In this document: positions 1 to 6,699 of the stretch, piece after piece
Numbering within the stretch: position 1 is the stretch's first letter
How the letters are laid out: each line of letters starts with the position of its first letter
Source: Pseudomonadota bacterium
Lineage (GTDB): Bacteria > Pseudomonadota > Gammaproteobacteria > Burkholderiales > Burkholderiaceae_D
Direction: 5' to 3'
Assembly (NCBI GenBank): GCA_023409175.1
Contig: JAEYIG010000220.1
Coordinates: 1-7,381 of the forward strand
DNA: 7,381 nucleotides
Position numbers and translations under genes: made by a program
Notes under the pieces: model-generated
What the model saw: the letters and a program-made list of their open reading frames with translations, nothing else
What the model was told of the DNA's origin: nothing
Database searches by the model: none

Positions 1-358
<358 letters not shown>

Positions 359-374
359 GCCGCTTATGGAACCG

Positions 375-393
375 GACCGGCGCAAAGCCGGTC
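375..393 (+). terminator. Hairpin between aldo/keto reductase and CMD genes (weak terminator or intercistronic stem)
   Basis: A perfect 7-bp stem (GACCGGC at 375-381 with GCCGGTC at 387-393) and a 5-nt loop are followed by only three T residues. The stem is strong but the T-tract is short, so termination would be partial. It could equally be an mRNA-stabilising or processing stem inside an operon. Confidence 0.4.
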
Positions 394-415
394 TTTCAGG
401 AGGAAGGATCGGAAG

Positions 416-1171
416 ATGATAAAGGTAATAAAACCGTTAACCGGGCTGGCGGGGCTGATGTTTGCCCTGCTCTGTCTGGGCAATCTGGCAAGGGCGGATG
501 AAATGGAAAAGACGAAACAGGCGCTGGACGCCAGACAGGAAAAGATCGTGACAATCGCGGCATTCACGGCCAATGGCGATTTGCCGAAACTGAAAACGGC
601 GCTGAATGGCGGTCTCGATGCAGGCCTGACGGTCAGTGAGATCAGGGAAGTGTTGATTCAGTTGTATGCGTACACCGGTTTTCCACGGAGCCTGAACGGC
701 ATCCAGACGTTCATGACGGTCATGAAAGAACGGGAAAAGGCCGGCATTGCCGATCCGGCCGGCGTTCAACCGGCGGCTTTGCCGCCCGGTACGGATCGCA
801 ACGCCTATGGCGAAGCGGTACGCATGACCTTGTCGGGCGTGACGGCTGTGCCGCCGAAAAGCGGATACCAGCTTTTCGCGCCCGGGATTGATGCCTTTCT
901 GAAAGAGCACCTGTTTGCCGACATTTTCGGGCGCGGGGTGCTGGAATTCGCTGACCGGGAGATCGCCACGGTTGCCGCCCTCGCCGCTCTGGGCGGGACG
1001 GATGCCCAGCTTCAATACCATTTGAATGCTGCAATGAACGTCGGCTTGAGCCAGCAACAGGTGGCGGGAATCATTTCCGTCCTGGATCGGGATGTCGGCA
1101 AAAAAGAAAGTGCGCTTGCCGCGAAAGTGTTTGGTGAGGTATTGAAAAAACGCTTGAATATCAACTCATAA
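416..1171 (+). CDS. Exported carboxymuconolactone decarboxylase (CMD) family protein, two CMD domains
   Basis: A 251-residue protein with a Sec signal peptide: Lys at 3 and 6, a hydrophobic core at about 8-22, and a probable cut after LARA (residue 27). The mature part has two CMD-type helical repeats. The first is at about 35-105, with the family segment LYAYTGFPRSLNG at 83-95. The second is at about 155-245, with YHLNAAMNVGLSQQQV at 201-216. The AhpD-type CxxC redox pair is absent, so a peroxidase role like AhpD is not supported. Relatives are lactone decarboxylases or proteins of unknown activity, often encoded beside cupins and reductases, as here. AAGGA at 404-408 is 7 nt before the ATG, and AGGAGG at 398-403 is an alternative, so the start is well supported. 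The next gene follows after 32 nt. Family is sure; substrate is not. Confidence 0.9.
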   Translation: MIKVIKPLTGLAGLMFALLCLGNLARADEMEKTKQALDARQEKIVTIAAFTANGDLPKLKTALNGGLDAGLTVSEIREVLIQLYAYTGFPRSLNGIQTFMTVMKEREKAGIADPAGVQPAALPPGTDRNAYGEAVRMTLSGVTAVPPKSGYQLFAPGIDAFLKEHLFADIFGRGVLEFADREIATVAALAALGGTDAQLQYHLNAAMNVGLSQQQVAGIISVLDRDVGKKESALAAKVFGEVLKKRLNINS

Positions 1172-1203
1172 ACCATTGAATTATCATTATTTAAGGAAAA
1201 AGA

Positions 1204-1947
1204 ATGGACAATATTCAGGATAAGGTCGTTCTCGTTACAGGTGCCAGCAGCGGTATTGGTGAGGCGATTGTCCGCAAGCTCGCCGCAGATGGCGCTACCG
1301 TGGTGCTGGCGGCCAGAAGGAAAGACCGGCTGGAAAAAATCGCCGGTGAAATCAACTCGGCTGGCGGCAAGGCATCGTTTTATGTTGTCGATGTGACCGT
1401 TGAAAAACAGGTAAGGGATATGGTTGACGACGTCGTTGCCAGACTGGGGCGGCTGGATGTCATGGTCGGCAATGCCGGCCTGATGGCTCAGGCCCCGATT
1501 TCCTCACTCAAGGTGGACGAATGGGACAGGATGATCGACATCAATATCAAGGGCGTCCTGTATGGCGTCGCTGCGGCATGGCCGGTCTTTGAAAAACAGC
1601 AGTCGGGCCATTTCATCAATATCTCATCCGTGGCGGGTATCAAGGTCGCTGCACCGACGGCGACGGTGTATTCCGCGACGAAATATGCCGTACGGGCGCT
1701 GTCTGAAGGCATCCGTGTGGAATCGGCAGGCAAATTCCGTTCCACGGTCATCTATCCCGGTTATGTGGAGTCCGAACTGATGTATGGCAGTTCGGATGAA
1801 AAGACCCGGCAAGCCGTGATTGCGGGGTATGAAAAGTATGCGATTCCTGCTGACAGTGTCGCCAATGCCGTCGCTTATGCCATTTCCCAGCCGAAAGAGA
1901 CGGCTGTCAACGAAATCGTGATCCGGCCGACGTCGCAGGAATTCTGA
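1204..1947 (+). CDS. Short-chain dehydrogenase/reductase (SDR) family oxidoreductase
   Basis: A 247-residue classical SDR, the usual length for the family, acting in the cytosol as an NAD(P)(H)-dependent alcohol/ketone oxidoreductase. The Rossmann motif TGASSGIG is at 12-19. The Arg pair 38-39 after the second strand favours NADP(H) over NAD(H). The NAG motif is at 90-92. The catalytic tetrad is visible: Asn114, Ser141/142 in INISS, Tyr156 and Lys160 (YSATK). PGYVES at about 174-179 is the usual PG motif after the active site. AAGGA about 6 nt upstream of the ATG supports the start. It lies 32 nt after the CMD gene and ends 26 nt before the cupin start, consistent with one transcript. The protein looks intact. 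The exact substrate cannot be read from sequence. Confidence 0.95.
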   Translation: MDNIQDKVVLVTGASSGIGEAIVRKLAADGATVVLAARRKDRLEKIAGEINSAGGKASFYVVDVTVEKQVRDMVDDVVARLGRLDVMVGNAGLMAQAPISSLKVDEWDRMIDINIKGVLYGVAAAWPVFEKQQSGHFINISSVAGIKVAAPTATVYSATKYAVRALSEGIRVESAGKFRSTVIYPGYVESELMYGSSDEKTRQAVIAGYEKYAIPADSVANAVAYAISQPKETAVNEIVIRPTSQEF

Positions 1948-1973
1948 TGGAGATATTGGGGAGGGAATTCATC

Positions 1974-2501
1974 ATGAAACGCATTTTGAATATGGCATTC
2001 ATTCCCCTTCTGCTGGCGGCAGGCGGCGCTTTTGCCGCCAATGCCGCTTCTTCAGGGATGGTTGCCGGAAGCCAGACGATCACCTCTACAGAAAGCCGTC
2101 CATCGTTTACGGGGCTCAAACAGGCCTTCACAGGGAAAGTGAAAGTGGAGATGTTGTTTTCACCTGTCGGGGATCTGCCTGCTTCGGGTGCTTATGTGTC
2201 GTTCGACGCCGGCGCCCGTTCGGCATGGCATACGCATCCGGCGGGGCAAACCCTGATCGTCACGTCAGGTCGCGGCCTGACACAGGAATGGGGAGGCCCG
2301 GTCGTTGAGATCCGGCCGGGTGACGTGATCCGCTGCCCTGCCCGTGTCTAACACTGGCACGGTGCCGCACCGGATTCGCCGATGACGCATCTTGCCATCA
2401 CGGGGGATGTGAATGGCAAGAACGTCGAATGGATGGAAAAGGTGTCGGACAGCCAATATCACGGAAAACAGACTATGGCCGCTCCAACCGTTGACCATTG
2501 A
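1974..2501 (+). pseudogene. Exported cupin-domain protein interrupted by an in-frame TAA (2349-2351)
   Basis: The preferred start is the ATG at 1974: GGGGAGGG at 1958-1965 lies just upstream and the product begins MKRIL with a signal peptide ending near AFA/ANA (residues 20-24). An ATG at 1947 overlapping the SDR stop would put nine extra residues before the signal. The first cupin metal motif, HTHPAGQ (86-92), and the PGDVI turn (115-119) are present. Codon 126 is TAA. Past it the same frame continues as [19 protein letters not shown] and on to TGA at 2499-2501, 49 more codons typical of this family's C-terminus. The family normally has Lys or another residue at this spot, so one substitution (for example AAA or CAA to TAA) explains the stop. 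The short product (125 residues) lacks His127/His129 and the last strands and is probably inactive. Sequence error and readthrough remain possible. Confidence 0.85.
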
Positions 2502-2560
2502 AGGAAACCGTTACATTTCGTCAAAAGCGCCGGTAAACATTATCGGTTAAACTAATGTTG

Positions 2561-2594
2561 ACAGGCGACACACCCCAAAGGCGATGTCGCCTGT
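2561..2594. repeat. 10-bp perfect inverted repeat ahead of the metallophosphoesterase
   Basis: ACAGGCGACA at 2561-2570 is the exact reverse complement of TGTCGCCTGT at 2585-2594, with a 14-nt spacer. No T-run follows, so it is not a normal intrinsic terminator. It lies between the end of the cupin frame and the likely metallophosphoesterase start at 2627, so it could be an operator or an mRNA leader hairpin. Confidence 0.6.
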
Positions 2595-2626
2595 TCCACA
2601 TTCCTGTTCCTGAAAGCCTGAAAAGT

Positions 2627-3760
2627 ATGTACTTCCATTTTTTTGCTGCGCTGATCGGTATTTATGTTGCCCTGAGACTGGTTCCTCCGCTCCACTGGAA
2701 AACGGGACTGAAGTGGGCCGCCGGTACGGGTATCGTACTGCTGTCCCTTTACCATCTCTTTGTCCGGATCTTTTTCGGGAACATGGCTTCTCCCGAACTG
2801 CCGACATGGTTGCTCATTCTGATGGGCTGGCTGTTCAGTTCCCTTTTCCTGCTGGCCATCTTTTTCCTGCTCAGGGATTTGTTTTCCTTCGTCACCCTAC
2901 TCTGGCGAAAGGTCCGGCGCACCCGGAAACCGCCTGTTTCGCCGAACCGCATCAATGCCGTTCTGCTGGTGATGGCGGTTGTCCTGTCCGCCGTCGGGGT
3001 ATGGCAGGCTGTCCGCGTGCCTGACGTCAAGGCAGTGGACATATCGGTAAAAGGATTGCCGTCCGAAATGGATGGCCTGAAAGTGGTGCAGCTCAGCGAT
3101 TTGCATGCAAGCCGCCTGCTGACCGGTGAACGCAACCGTGCCGTCGTCGACAAGACGAATGCCCTGAAACCGGACCTGATCCTGATTACGGGCGACCTGG
3201 TCGACGGGACTGTCGGAAACCGCGTCGACGATGTTGCGCCCTTCCGCGATTTCAAGGCGAAATATGGTGTTTTCTCCATTCCCGGGAACCACGAATACTA
3301 TTCCGACTATACCGGATGGATGAAGGCCTTTGACGGCCTTGGCCTGAATATGCTGAAAAACGCGCATGTGGTTGTCATCGTTAACGACCATCCTCTGGTC
3401 ATTGCAGGGATGACCGACCGGGTTGCCCCGAATTTCGACATGCCGGAACCGGATATCCGGGCGGCCCTTTCTGGCGCTCCCGAAGGCGCTCCGGTCATCC
3501 TGCTGGCACATCAGCCACGGGATGCGGAAAAGAACGCTGAAGCCGGCGTGGGACTCCAGTTGTCCGGCCATACGCATGGCGGCCAGATCATGGGAGCTCA
3601 CCTGATCGTGAAATCATTCAATGAAGGCTTTGTTTCAGGCCTTTACGACGTCGGCAACATGAAGCTGTATGTGAGCAACGGCACAGGATTGTGGAATGGC
3701 TTCCCTCTCCGGCTTGGGCGTCCTGCGGAAATCACTGAAATCACTCTCCATGGACAATGA
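2627..3760 (+). CDS. Membrane-anchored calcineurin-like metallophosphoesterase
   Basis: A 377-residue protein of the YkuE/YaeI-like metallophosphoesterase group. About four hydrophobic segments (roughly 2-20, 30-50, 60-84, 108-127) come first, then the phosphoesterase domain from about 150. The full two-metal active-site set is present: DLH (Asp158, His160), GD (190), GNHE (220-223), His295 and GHTHGG (314-319). Family members hydrolyse phosphoester or pyrophosphate bonds; YaeI/LpxG-like relatives act on lipid A precursors, but that substrate is not proven here. ATG 2627 is chosen because membrane-spanning relatives begin at this MYFHFF-like segment. An in-frame ATG at 2555 would add 24 polar residues, has no clear ribosome site, and would be interrupted by the inverted repeat at 2561-2594. 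The ribosome site for 2627 is also weak (GAAAG at 2612-2616). The protein looks intact. Confidence 0.9.
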   Translation: MYFHFFAALIGIYVALRLVPPLHWKTGLKWAAGTGIVLLSLYHLFVRIFFGNMASPELPTWLLILMGWLFSSLFLLAIFFLLRDLFSFVTLLWRKVRRTRKPPVSPNRINAVLLVMAVVLSAVGVWQAVRVPDVKAVDISVKGLPSEMDGLKVVQLSDLHASRLLTGERNRAVVDKTNALKPDLILITGDLVDGTVGNRVDDVAPFRDFKAKYGVFSIPGNHEYYSDYTGWMKAFDGLGLNMLKNAHVVVIVNDHPLVIAGMTDRVAPNFDMPEPDIRAALSGAPEGAPVILLAHQPRDAEKNAEAGVGLQLSGHTHGGQIMGAHLIVKSFNEGFVSGLYDVGNMKLYVSNGTGLWNGFPLRLGRPAEITEITLHGQ

Positions 3761-3768
3761 TGGGGGCC

Positions 3769-3810
3769 GGAACGGCAGTGTCGTTTTTCCGTTCCTGAAA
3801 AGGACGGTTT
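3769..3810 (+). terminator. Two mutually exclusive hairpins after the metallophosphoesterase; weak terminator
   Basis: CCGTTCC at 3789-3795 can pair perfectly with GGAACGG at 3769-3775 (7 bp, 13-nt loop). It can instead pair as CCGT-t-CCT with AGGACGG at 3801-3807 around a GAAA loop (one bulged T), followed by TTT at 3808-3810. The second form resembles a weak intrinsic terminator just after the stop codon. Confidence 0.4.
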
Positions 3811-3923
3811 CATGATCGGGATTGCCATGTATCAAACCGGAAAAATATCCGGTATTGCCGTGAAGGTTAAAGCCGGTTAACCTGTGTGCATGAGCCTGGA
3901 TAATCGTCAGGTGTAAAAAATAC

Positions 3924-3952
3924 TTTTCAATATGCATTTTTCTATGTATAAA
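3924..3952 (+). promoter_or_regulatory. Sigma70-like promoter for the zinc-ribbon gene
   Basis: A -35-like TTTTCA (3924-3929, 4 of 6 consensus) and a -10-like TATAAA (3947-3952, 5 of 6) are separated by exactly 17 bp in AT-rich DNA. Transcription would begin near 3959, giving a leader of about 65 nt before the ATG at 4025. Confidence 0.55.
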
Positions 3953-3961
3953 TGTTGAAAA
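3924..3961. repeat. Inverted repeat spanning the zinc-ribbon promoter (operator candidate)
   Basis: TTTTCAATAT (3924-3933) faces ATGTTGAAAA (3952-3961): 9 of 10 positions complementary, the tenth a T/G pair, spacer 18 bp. The left arm covers the -35 and the right arm starts at the last base of the -10. The arms are therefore placed like a repressor operator; an 8-bp palindrome GAACGTTC follows at 3962-3969. Confidence 0.45.
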
Positions 3962-4024
3962 GAACGTTCGGTTGACGATGAACGACCATACCACTGTCAC
4001 TACAGATTTTACGGAAAGGTGTCT

Positions 4025-4291
4025 ATGGAAAAGATATATTGCCAGTCCTGTGGGATGCCGATGTCGGATCGGGATGCCACTTACGGGAAAAATGCCAACG
4101 GAACGGATAACAGGGATTATTGCAGTTACTGCTATAACCATGGCAAGTTCACGTGGGATATGACCATGGACGAGATGATCGAGCATTGCGCGCCTCATAT
4201 GGCATCGGCTGCGGGAATGACACGCGATGAGGCACGACAGATCATGAAAGGCTTCTTCCCTACCCTGAAACGCTGGAAAGTGCCTGACTAG
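4025..4291 (+). CDS. Small putative zinc-ribbon domain protein
   Basis: An 88-residue cytosolic protein of the putative zinc-ribbon family (zinc_ribbon_2-like). Two Cys pairs form the expected four-ligand site: C6-x2-C9 in YCQSCGMPM and C33-x2-C36 in YCSYCY. They are followed by the conserved GKFTWDMTMDEMIEHCAP stretch (40-57; an extra Cys at 55) and a C-terminal FPTLKRW. The ATG at 4025 is chosen because GGAAAGG at 4013-4019 is well spaced; a GTG at 4019 is in frame but lies inside that site. The gene has its own promoter upstream and a strong terminator 26 nt after its stop, so it is probably monocistronic. The family's biological role is not established; many homologues sit near stress or transporter genes. 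The metal-binding assignment is firm, the function unknown. Confidence 0.9.
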   Translation: MEKIYCQSCGMPMSDRDATYGKNANGTDNRDYCSYCYNHGKFTWDMTMDEMIEHCAPHMASAAGMTRDEARQIMKGFFPTLKRWKVPD

Positions 4292-4317
4292 TCCCTCCCT
4301 TTTGCGCATGAAACCGC

Positions 4318-4355
4318 AAAAGTGCCTTGCCCTGTTGACGGACAAGGCACTTTTT
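4318..4355. terminator. Strong bidirectional intrinsic terminator
   Basis: AAAAGTGCCTTG (4318-4329) pairs perfectly with CAAGGCACTTTT (4343-4354) over 12 bp around a 13-nt loop. An A-run begins one side and T5 ends the other, so it can stop transcription from both directions. It sits between the convergent zinc-ribbon (+) and DUF805 (-) genes. Confidence 0.92.
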
Positions 4356-4359
4356 CGTT

Positions 4360-4701
4360 TCACTGTCCGTAAGGGTTGGGGCCGTATTGGTTGCTTCCGG
4401 GATTGCTTTTGAAAAAATAAAGCATGATCAGGAAAAACAGGTTGATGATGGGGATGAACAGCCCTATCAGAAACCATGCGTTCAGGCCGATATCGTGGAA
4501 CCGGCGAACGGTCAGTCCGATGGATGCAATAAAGACGACGATATTGAAAATCCAGACAAGCGGCCCAATGAGAAGTGCCAGGATGCAGCCGATAATGATG
4601 TTGTTGATCAGGTAATTCCATACTTCCAGTCGTGTTGAACGGCCATCGAAGTTGCTGAAATCCCTGAATGTTCCCCGGTATATGGCAAACCATTTTTTCA
4701 T
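4360..4701 (-). CDS. DUF805 family inner-membrane protein
   Basis: A 113-residue multi-pass membrane protein of the DUF805 family. Visible family signatures are the N-terminal FSNFDGRSTRLEVWNY (15-30), the cytosolic-loop motif TVRRFHDIGLNAW (64-76) and the C-terminal SNQYGPNPYG (103-112). Three hydrophobic stretches lie at about 28-48, 49-64 and 76-97. The ATG at 4701 is chosen because it starts the usual MKKW-type N-terminus, has an AGGG (4714-4711) 9 nt upstream, and lies downstream of a good promoter. A longer in-frame start at 4764 would lie at the -35 box of that promoter. The gene converges on the zinc-ribbon gene at the shared terminator. The biochemical role of DUF805 proteins is unknown. 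Confidence 0.92.
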   Translation of the reverse strand: MKKWFAIYRGTFRDFSNFDGRSTRLEVWNYLINNIIIGCILALLIGPLVWIFNIVVFIASIGLTVRRFHDIGLNAWFLIGLFIPIINLFFLIMLYFFKSNPGSNQYGPNPYGQ

Positions 4702-4735
4702 GAGCATGATCCCTAAGGTGTTTTGAAGTGTTTGC

Positions 4736-4764
4736 AGTATAAAGACGTGCCAGTTATCGGGCAA
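4736..4764 (-). promoter_or_regulatory. Sigma70-like promoter for the DUF805 gene
   Basis: Read on the minus strand, TTGCCC (4764-4759) and TATACT (4741-4736) are separated by exactly 17 bp, matching consensus at 4 of 6 and 5 of 6 positions. The predicted start lies about 28 nt before the DUF805 ATG at 4701. The gene therefore need not depend on the NUDIX gene upstream. Confidence 0.65.
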
Positions 4765-4866
4765 TCCTTAATGATGGCAGGCGAAGCCGGATTGACCGGT
4801 ACACATTCGACAATGGATTTCGGCTTCAGACTCTTTCACCCTTTTCCGAAACAGGTTAAACGGGCA

Positions 4867-5961
4867 TCAGTCAAAGAGGACCTGCCAGTTTTCGTCAGCT
4901 TCCGCCAGAAAACACATCCGGATCTGTTCTTCCGTGTTCTTGTCGGTGAATAACGGCGGCAGGTTCTCGAGTGGGAACCATGCGCTTTCGCTCGTTTCGA
5001 TATTGGTGTGGAATTTGCCGCCTTTCGCCCTGCACAGCACGAAAACCTTGCAGATGCCGTAAACGTATTTCCTGATTTGCCTCTTGTTCCCGTCCAGCAC
5101 GGAAATGAGCCTGACAGGCTCGACTTCCAGACCGGCTTCTTCACTGACTTCCTTGACTGTGTTGGAGGCGATGGACTGGTCGACGTCCACCCAGCCGCCC
5201 GGCAGGGACCATTTTTCGCCTTCCCGGACCATCAGGATCCTGCCGTTTTCGATTATCGCGGCACGGGTATCGAGTTTCGGGGTCTGGAACCCCGATTCAT
5301 TGCAGAACAGTTCCTTGACGACACCCATCGACAGGCCGGATTTCATGGCCATGATTTCTGCCGATATTTCCCTGATGCGGTCAAAACGTTCGAGATCGAA
5401 CGGGTCTTTTGAATACGTCTGCCCGGCCTGTGCGATGAACTGGAGTTCGATGGCCCATGAAAGCAATGGATCGGAAGCAGGCAGGTTTTCCGGCTTTCCA
5501 AGCATGACCGCCAGTTCGTTGGGACGGGAAAACCGGTAGGTCGCGTTTTCAGACGGACAGTCGCAGATATTCCAGAGCGTTATCGCACAATCGACGTCGG
5601 CTTCCCGGGCATAAGCAAGGTTTTTGGCTGTGGAGGTGACAAAAAGCGTCTCTTCCGGTTTCGCGCCTGCCCGGTTGAGATAAAGACGGACGGGATTGCC
5701 GTTGTCGCCTTCCGGGGAAGACCCGACGCAGTATTGGAAGTAGGAGGATATGGATGATTTCCTGAAGCCGGAGAGTCCGTTTTCCGGCCGTGCCGATACG
5801 GCACCAAGGATATAGGACATGGCTTTCAAGCCCTGTATGAGCGGCCTGATGCCGGCACACGAACAGACAGGCGCGGGAAAGTGGGCGGATTCCCGTGAGC
5901 GGCCGGATTCCGTTTCATTCAGGACATTATCGACATCGAAAACGATATGTTTGTATTTCAC
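4867..5961 (-). CDS. Fusion of a degenerate HAD-like domain with a Nudix_N + NUDIX hydrolase
   Basis: A 364-residue cytosolic protein with three parts. Residues 1-155 match the core of phosphoglycolate-phosphatase-like HAD proteins: FDVDNVLNET (8-17, Asp9/Asp11), then IRPLIQGLKAM...LGAVSAR (38-58, Ser56), and CAITLW...ATYRFSRPNEL (125-150). Only about 20 residues separate motif I from IRPL, so the usual helical cap is missing. The HAD motif III Lys is not seen near 89-92 and the motif IV acidic residues are replaced (FVTSTAKNL, 107-115). Residues 165-215 match the Nudix_N helical domain (AQAGQTYSKDPFDLERFD). Residues 230-355 form the NUDIX fold with box G256-x5-Q262-x7-K270-E-V-x-E274-E275-x-G277, keeping the metal-binding glutamates. 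ADP-ribose or another nucleoside diphosphate derivative is a plausible substrate. The start is GTG with GGGG (5971-5968) 6 nt upstream, chosen because MKYKHIVFD is the family's start. Confidence 0.88.
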   Translation of the reverse strand: MKYKHIVFDVDNVLNETESGRSRESAHFPAPVCSCAGIRPLIQGLKAMSYILGAVSARPENGLSGFRKSSISSYFQYCVGSSPEGDNGNPVRLYLNRAGAKPEETLFVTSTAKNLAYAREADVDCAITLWNICDCPSENATYRFSRPNELAVMLGKPENLPASDPLLSWAIELQFIAQAGQTYSKDPFDLERFDRIREISAEIMAMKSGLSMGVVKELFCNESGFQTPKLDTRAAIIENGRILMVREGEKWSLPGGWVDVDQSIASNTVKEVSEEAGLEVEPVRLISVLDGNKRQIRKYVYGICKVFVLCRAKGGKFHTNIETSESAWFPLENLPPLFTDKNTEEQIRMCFLAEADENWQVLFD

Positions 5962-6025
5962 TGTTTACCCCGGATCAATTCAACGTGACTGATTCCCATT
6001 GTCTGGATGATACCTTTTCTTCATG

Positions 6026-6058
6026 GTGAAAAGTTTGTTCCATTTCCGGTATTTTCAC
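6026..6058. repeat. Short inverted repeat in the divergent intergenic region
   Basis: GTGAAAA (6026-6032) and TTTTCAC (6052-6058) are perfect 7-bp reverse complements 19 bp apart. They lie between the divergent NUDIX-fusion and small secreted-protein genes (5962-6229). This AT-rich 268-bp region should contain both promoters, but I saw no convincing -35/-10 pair for either gene. Confidence 0.3.
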
Positions 6059-6229
6059 TTATTCAGGAAATCGAATATATCCCTGACGTACCTTTTGAGA
6101 GACATTGTCTGCCGAAAAAAACGATTTTTACCCTGATACCGTCAATGGATAAATTTGAGGTTTGGTTAGTATCAGAATATGCATTAAGCTATCCAAGTCC
6201 CCGCCATCTCTGTGAATTGGAGGAGTTTC

Positions 6230-6541
6230 ATGAATCGAGTTACCCGATCTTTGTTAATGGGTGCAATTGCCGCTTGTTCCTTTGCCATAACCGCAACAGC
6301 CCATGCCGATATTCCGTTCGGTTATTTTGACAGGCACGACTACCAGGAGCGCGCCAACCGGTATAACAATCCGGCACCACGATATGAAGACCCGTATAAC
6401 GACTATCAGCGGCTGCAACGGCAGTCCGATAACCTGAGAAGGCAGGAGGAAAACCTGAGCAGGGATTATAATCGTGATGTCCGTGAGTTCCAGCAGTCAC
6501 GCGGGTATATGCGACATCATCGGCGTTCCGGCCGTTATTGA
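6230..6541 (+). CDS. Small secreted/periplasmic charged protein of unknown function
   Basis: I do not recognise this 103-residue protein. It has a clear Sec signal peptide: Arg3/Arg6, a hydrophobic core at about 8-21, and a cut after AHA at residue 26. The mature 77 residues are very rich in Arg, Gln, Asn, Asp and Tyr with almost no hydrophobic core. They contain a Pro/Tyr-rich linker (47-57) followed by a helix-prone, coiled-coil-like stretch (58-89, YQRLQRQSDNL then RRQEENLSRDY) and a His/Arg tail. It has no Cys after processing. GGAGG at 6219-6223, 6 nt before the ATG, fixes the start. A strong terminator follows 42 nt after the stop, so it is probably transcribed alone. An envelope or polyanion-binding role is only a guess. 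Confidence 0.85.
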   Translation: MNRVTRSLLMGAIAACSFAITATAHADIPFGYFDRHDYQERANRYNNPAPRYEDPYNDYQRLQRQSDNLRRQEENLSRDYNRDVREFQQSRGYMRHHRRSGRY

Positions 6542-6557
6542 GCGTGGCCTGACTCAA

Positions 6558-6636
6558 AAAGAAACGGATTCCACATCATTGCGGGAAGAAGTCCATAAGG
6601 GATTTCTTCCTTTTTTATTGGCCTTTCCGTTTCTTT
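6558..6636. repeat. 11-bp inverted repeat enclosing a terminator
   Basis: AAAGAAACGGA (6558-6568) is the exact reverse complement of TCCGTTTCTTT (6626-6636). The 57-nt interior contains the complete terminator at 6584-6616, giving a nested hairpin-in-hairpin arrangement. Confidence 0.65.
6584..6616 (+). terminator. Intrinsic terminator of the small secreted protein gene
   Basis: GGAAGAAGTCC (6584-6594) pairs with GGATTTCTTCC (6600-6610) over 11 bp with one G/T pair and a 5-nt loop. T6 follows immediately (6611-6616). This is a textbook rho-independent terminator on the + strand. Confidence 0.92.
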
Positions 6637-6671
6637 CCGGATATGGAAACCGCATGCAAGCGATATGGTGA

Positions 6672-6699
6672 CAATCCGCATTTTGATCGGGACGGATTG
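6672..6699. repeat. 7-bp inverted repeat between the small secreted protein gene and rnk
   Basis: CAATCCG (6672-6678) and CGGATTG (6693-6699) are perfect reverse complements with a 14-nt spacer and no T-run on either side. It may end or stabilise the rnk message. The rest of 6617-6769 is AT-rich with no gene that I can support. Confidence 0.3.

Noticed and set aside
437..1057. A 206-codon minus-strand open frame opposite the CMD gene
   Set aside because: It is a shadow of a well-supported gene with a signal peptide and two domains; no family features are visible.
2558..2586. TTGACA at 2558-2563 as a promoter for the metallophosphoesterase
   Set aside because: No acceptable -10 hexamer lies 16-18 bp downstream (the region reads GCGATG/CGATGT), so the exact -35 match is probably chance.
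2897..3601. A 234-codon minus-strand open frame inside the metallophosphoesterase
   Set aside because: It is antisense to a gene with all catalytic motifs; its composition is typical of a shadow frame.
3635..4693. A long 352-codon minus-strand open frame across the metallophosphoesterase end, zinc-ribbon gene and DUF805 gene
   Set aside because: It runs antisense to two clear genes and out of frame with a third, crosses a strong terminator, and its translation has no recognisable domain.
4783..4827. GAAGCCG / CGGCTTC inverted repeat downstream of the NUDIX fusion gene as its terminator
   Set aside because: The arms are only 7 bp with a 31-nt loop and there is no T-run on the minus strand; it is too weak to call.
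6007..6330. A 107-codon open frame on + overlapping the small secreted protein
   Set aside because: It has no ribosome site or family-like content and overlaps, out of frame, a gene with a signal peptide and a strong ribosome site.
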